Below, one piece after another: positions 63,157-64,000 of a stretch of 64,000 bases of DNA (the first letter of the stretch is position 1; the number at the start of each line of letters is the position of its first letter). A program made the translations under genes and the position numbers. Location of the stretch: NCBI RefSeq assembly GCF_042675965.1, contig NZ_JBHTKJ010000012.1, positions 124,001-188,000 of the forward strand. The letters run 5' to 3'. The notes beneath the pieces are model-generated. The model made no database searches and was not told where the DNA came from. It saw nothing but the letters and a program-made list of their open reading frames with translations. Origin of the DNA: Virgibacillus_R byunsanensis. Its GTDB lineage: Bacteria > Bacillota > Bacilli > Bacillales > Amphibacillaceae.

Positions 63157-63911
63157 GGTGATTGCTCCATGGAGATCTCTGATAATACTTGTCTTAGTTG
63201 AATTAGTTGAGTATCAATACTTGCATCAATTTGACCATATGGATGTTTTATTAAACACCCGTTTTCTTCTAAATCTTCATTAATATATATGGAAACTTTT
63301 GTATCAGTGTCTAAAATCCGACATATCTCATCTTTTTGCTGTAAAACATATTCATAATTATCAGGGTGTAGATAGATCGAGATGTTTGATTGATCTTTTA
63401 TCTCTTTAATTGCTGCTTTAACAATTTCCAAAAATGAATTCCGATCTTGTGATATATGTTGTTTAATCAATTTCTCAGCTGTTTTGATACCTAGTTCTAA
63501 TATCGTTTCTTCACTTTTTTCAACTGTAGCATGATAGTCTGCATTAGCTAGCTCCACTATACTGTTTGCTTTAGCTATCAGTTCCTTATACTGGTTTAAA
63601 CTATCCTGCTTCCCACTGGTAAAACCTTCATTATAGCCTTTATTTTTAGCCTCTTCTATATATTGCTGTTTTTCTGATTCCCATTTTTGCTTTGCTTCTT
63701 CAATCTGAGCATCTGTTTCATGAAGTAGTGATTCCTTTTGTTCTTTAATTTGTTGTAATTCCTCATAGCCTTTTTGAACTTTCATTTGTATATCTTCGTT
63801 TTGATTAATCACTTCAGTCTCCGTATTATCTTCCTCTTTTATAAACTGAATTGGTTTTAGTCCTATAACTTTTTTATCAAGCTTAGAATTATTCGAAAAG
63901 ATATTAGACAA
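63153..63911 (-). CDS. fliH: Flagellar assembly protein FliH
   Basis: 252 residues; long coiled coil with Gln/Glu/Lys (residues ~50-130, including GYNEGFTSGKQDS, the GxxxG-type segment of FliH) and a C-terminal FliH/VATP-E domain (GIKTAEKLIKQHISQD, YLHPDNYEYV). Binds FliI and FliN/FliY at the C ring. TTG 63911 follows GGAGGTG, which lies inside the fliG coding end. Confidence 0.93.
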   Translation of the reverse strand: MSNIFSNNSKLDKKVIGLKPIQFIKEEDNTETEVINQNEDIQMKVQKGYEELQQIKEQKESLLHETDAQIEEAKQKWESEKQQYIEEAKNKGYNEGFTSGKQDSLNQYKELIAKANSIVELANADYHATVEKSEETILELGIKTAEKLIKQHISQDRNSFLEIVKAAIKEIKDQSNISIYLHPDNYEYVLQQKDEICRILDTDTKVSIYINEDLEENGCLIKHPYGQIDASIDTQLIQLRQVLSEISMEQSP

Positions 63912-64000
63912 TAATATCGTCACCTCCACCACGTGCTATGACAATTTCCCCTATCTCTTCTAATCTTCGTATGATGGCAACAATTCTCGTTTGAGCTTCT
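63904..64000 (-). CDS. fliG: Flagellar motor switch protein FliG, C-terminal end only
   Basis: Only the last 32 codons are in the window: EAQTRIVAIIRRLEEIGEIV then IARGGGDDIIV and TAA. The ending with GGGxD is standard for Bacillus FliG. Overlaps the start of fliH by 8 nt. Confidence 0.92.
   Translation of the reverse strand, partial: EAQTRIVAIIRRLEEIGEIVIARGGGDDIIV

Noticed and set aside
1..64000. CRISPR arrays, prophage genes, tRNA or rRNA genes, origins
   Set aside because: No regularly spaced repeats, phage structural genes, cloverleaf-type tRNA sequence or rRNA segment was noticed; this is by eye and could miss an unusual tRNA.

Overview
This 64 kb window is a stretch of a low-GC Firmicutes chromosome. 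Every gene I can support lies on the minus strand. The gene order fla/che - sigD - rpsB/tsf/pyrH/frr - uppS/cdsA/rseP - polC - rimP/nusA/infB/rbfA - truB/ribF - rpsO - pnp - ylxY/mlpA/ymxH - dpaAB/asd/dapG/dapA - tepA - ftsK(spoIIIE) - ymfC is the backbone known from Bacillus subtilis. Sporulation genes (dpaA/dpaB, ymxH, ftsK/spoIIIE type), the CheC/CheD/FliY chemotaxis type and PolC place it in Bacillaceae. The low GC, acidic proteins and local gene losses make me think of Oceanobacillus, Virgibacillus or a close relative, but the genus is inference.

Layout, read in the direction of transcription (high to low coordinate). (a) 64000-41000: flagellar and chemotaxis operon from the end of fliG through fliHIJ, ylxF, fliK, flgD, a small flagellar-operon protein, flgE, swrD, fliL, fliM, fliY, cheY, fliO, fliPQR, flhB, flhA, flhF, flhG, cheB, cheA, cheW, cheC, cheD and sigD. 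It is tightly packed with many overlapping start and stop codons. (b) 41000-38880: a frameshifted fapA (DUF342), an unnamed small conserved protein and swrB. (c) 38880-35500: rpsB, tsf, pyrH, frr, with a good promoter before rpsB and a terminator after most genes. (d) 35100-27700: uppS, cdsA, rseP, polC; dxr and proS, which sit here in B. subtilis, are absent. (e) 27600-26700: an RsbR-type stressosome gene broken by one in-frame TAA. (f) 26400-21300: rimP-nusA-rnpM-ylxQ-infB-ylxP-rbfA translation/transcription operon. (g) 21200-15800: truB, ribF, rpsO, pnp; a 640 bp gene-free block with nested inverted repeats separates truB and ribF, and a dispersed repeat lies after rpsO. (h) 15700-13200: ylxY, mlpA, ymxH. 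(i) 13050-8300: dipicolinate/lysine operon dpaA-dpaB-asd-dapG-dapA with a candidate SigK promoter. (j) 8200-4840: tepA, ylzJ, ftsK; rnjB, expected between dapA and tepA, is absent. (k) 4520-1: GntR regulator ymfC followed by a BMP-type nucleoside ABC importer (nupN, nupO, nupP, the last cut by the window edge).

Most of the window is conserved core biology and I do not see an undescribed multi-gene system. The features most worth a second look are the two single-event gene disruptions (fapA and the rsbR-like gene), the nested inverted-repeat element between truB and ribF, the dispersed repeat found twice next to terminators, the missing dxr/proS/rnjB genes, an 80-odd residue insertion in the hook protein, and some structured 5' leaders.
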